Assembly (NCBI GenBank): GCA_964523575.1
Contig: CAZGAV010000004.1
Coordinates: 1 to 64,000 of the forward strand
DNA from: DAOUTW01 sp964523575
GTDB lineage: Bacteria > Zixibacteria > MSB-5A5 > GN15 > JAAZOE01
Direction: 5' to 3'
Length of the DNA stretch: 64,000 nucleotides
Below the pieces are notes generated by a model. The model had not been told where the DNA came from and ran no database searches. It saw nothing but the letters and a program-made list of their open reading frames with translations. The stretch's first letter is position 1. Each line of letters begins with the position of its first letter. The translations under genes were made by a program, and so were the position numbers. Shown piece after piece: positions 63,665-64,000 of the stretch.

Positions 63665-64000
63665 TCAGACCCAAAAACGCCCTATAGCTTTGACAACTTC
63701 AGGACGCGCTTCGTTCCCAAAATATTCAACCACAACGGCTTTTTTCACCGCGCGAAACCAGGTGTACTGTCTTTTGGCGTACCGCCGGGTATTTTGCATT
63801 ATGAGATTGACCGCCTCCGAAAGCGTCAGATAATCGTCGAGGTATTTTATAAGCTCATCATAACCAACCACTTTGCTCTGTTTGAGAGCCCGCCTCTCGT
63901 CGGACAGATATATCTTTTTGACCTCTTCGATCAGGCCGCGCTCAATCATCGCCTCGACTCGGTCATTGATCTTCTGGTACAGGACCGCCCGCTCGGGCAG
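63665..64000 (-). CDS. miaA: tRNA dimethylallyltransferase, C-terminal part
   Basis: The frame is open to the window edge, giving 111 C-terminal residues. LYQKINDRVEAMIERGLIEE, VVGYDELIKYLDDYLTL and NTRRYAKRQYTWFR are the conserved C-terminal blocks of MiaA, which adds an isopentenyl group to A37 of tRNAs. The N-terminal P-loop and substrate-binding part lie outside the window. It is followed on the same strand by the mltD-like gene. Confidence 0.93.
   Translation of the reverse strand: MPERAVLYQKINDRVEAMIERGLIEEVKKIYLSDERRALKQSKVVGYDELIKYLDDYLTLSEAVNLIMQNTRRYAKRQYTWFRAVKKAVVVEYFGNEARPEVVKAIGRFWV

Overview
The window reads as one stretch of a bacterial chromosome, moderately GC-rich and densely coding. 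It has no rRNA, tRNA, CRISPR array, prophage or insertion sequence that I can see. The best lineage guess is an uncultured member of the FCB-side phyla, most like candidate phylum Zixibacteria. The reasons are a secreted M4 peptidase ending in a paired dockerin of the NVADAVYLINYVFKSGP type, a large secreted protein with a type-IX-like C-terminal sorting domain, a DUF2723 membrane protein, and a 31-residue COX24/mS38-like basic protein. A 100-N assembly gap at 63051-63150 shows this is a draft scaffold.

Layout: 1-450 is the TPR tail of a truncated gene. 593-3481 is the dockerin-bearing M4 peptidase. 3774-7800 (minus) holds a YbaK-type deacylase, serC, serA and a DUF1015 gene. 8063-11756 (plus) is a four-gene carbamoyltransferase / SxtJ / SGNH hydrolase / DUF5989 cassette with the same four families as sxtI-J-K-L of saxitoxin clusters, but with no toxin core genes. 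11769-15424 holds a lipoprotein-type PCMT, an OmpA-family protein and small proteins.

15563-25388 (minus) is a complete cytoplasmic group 3b-like [NiFe] hydrogenase operon: hydB, a stand-alone cyclic-nucleotide-binding protein, hydG, hydD, hydA, endopeptidase, hypF, hypC, hypD, hypE. hypA and hypB are absent from the window. A perfect TGTGA-N6-TCACA palindrome sits at its promoter, and a second one precedes the DUF1015-serA-serC operon. This suggests one CRP/FNR-family regulator acting on both.

25489-30158 encodes a flippase-like membrane protein, a GT4 glycosyltransferase and a DUF2723 protein. 30298-34357 is an FMN-riboswitch-controlled riboflavin operon (ribD-ribE-ribBA-ribH-nusB). 34417-37019 pairs a receiver-only protein with a GAF sensor whose histidine-kinase core is degenerate. 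38155-41274 holds RNase HIII, EF-P and a PAS histidine kinase. 41370-42396 is an exosortase plus a membrane partner. 42398-49716 (minus) is a heat-shock operon (hrcA-grpE-dnaK-dnaJ-prmA-rsmE-prepilin peptidase) behind a CIRCE operator. 49867-52570 holds three envelope proteins. 53003-55726 (plus) is purD-purE and a TPR protein. 55820-60054 (minus) holds two large secreted proteins, one built of three copies of an unnamed module and one with propeller-like, BACON-like, cohesin-like and sorting domains. 60269-64000 (minus) holds the COX24-like mini-gene, HU, SppA, a LysM lytic transglycosylase broken by the gap, and the C-terminal part of miaA.

The most interesting points are the sxtIJKL-like cassette, the shared CRP-type operators with a DNA-binding-free cNMP protein inside the hydrogenase operon, the degenerate GAF sensor with its receiver, the exosortase pair, the cohesin-like/dockerin combination, the triplicated secreted module, and two real genes of 52 and 31 codons that length cut-offs miss.
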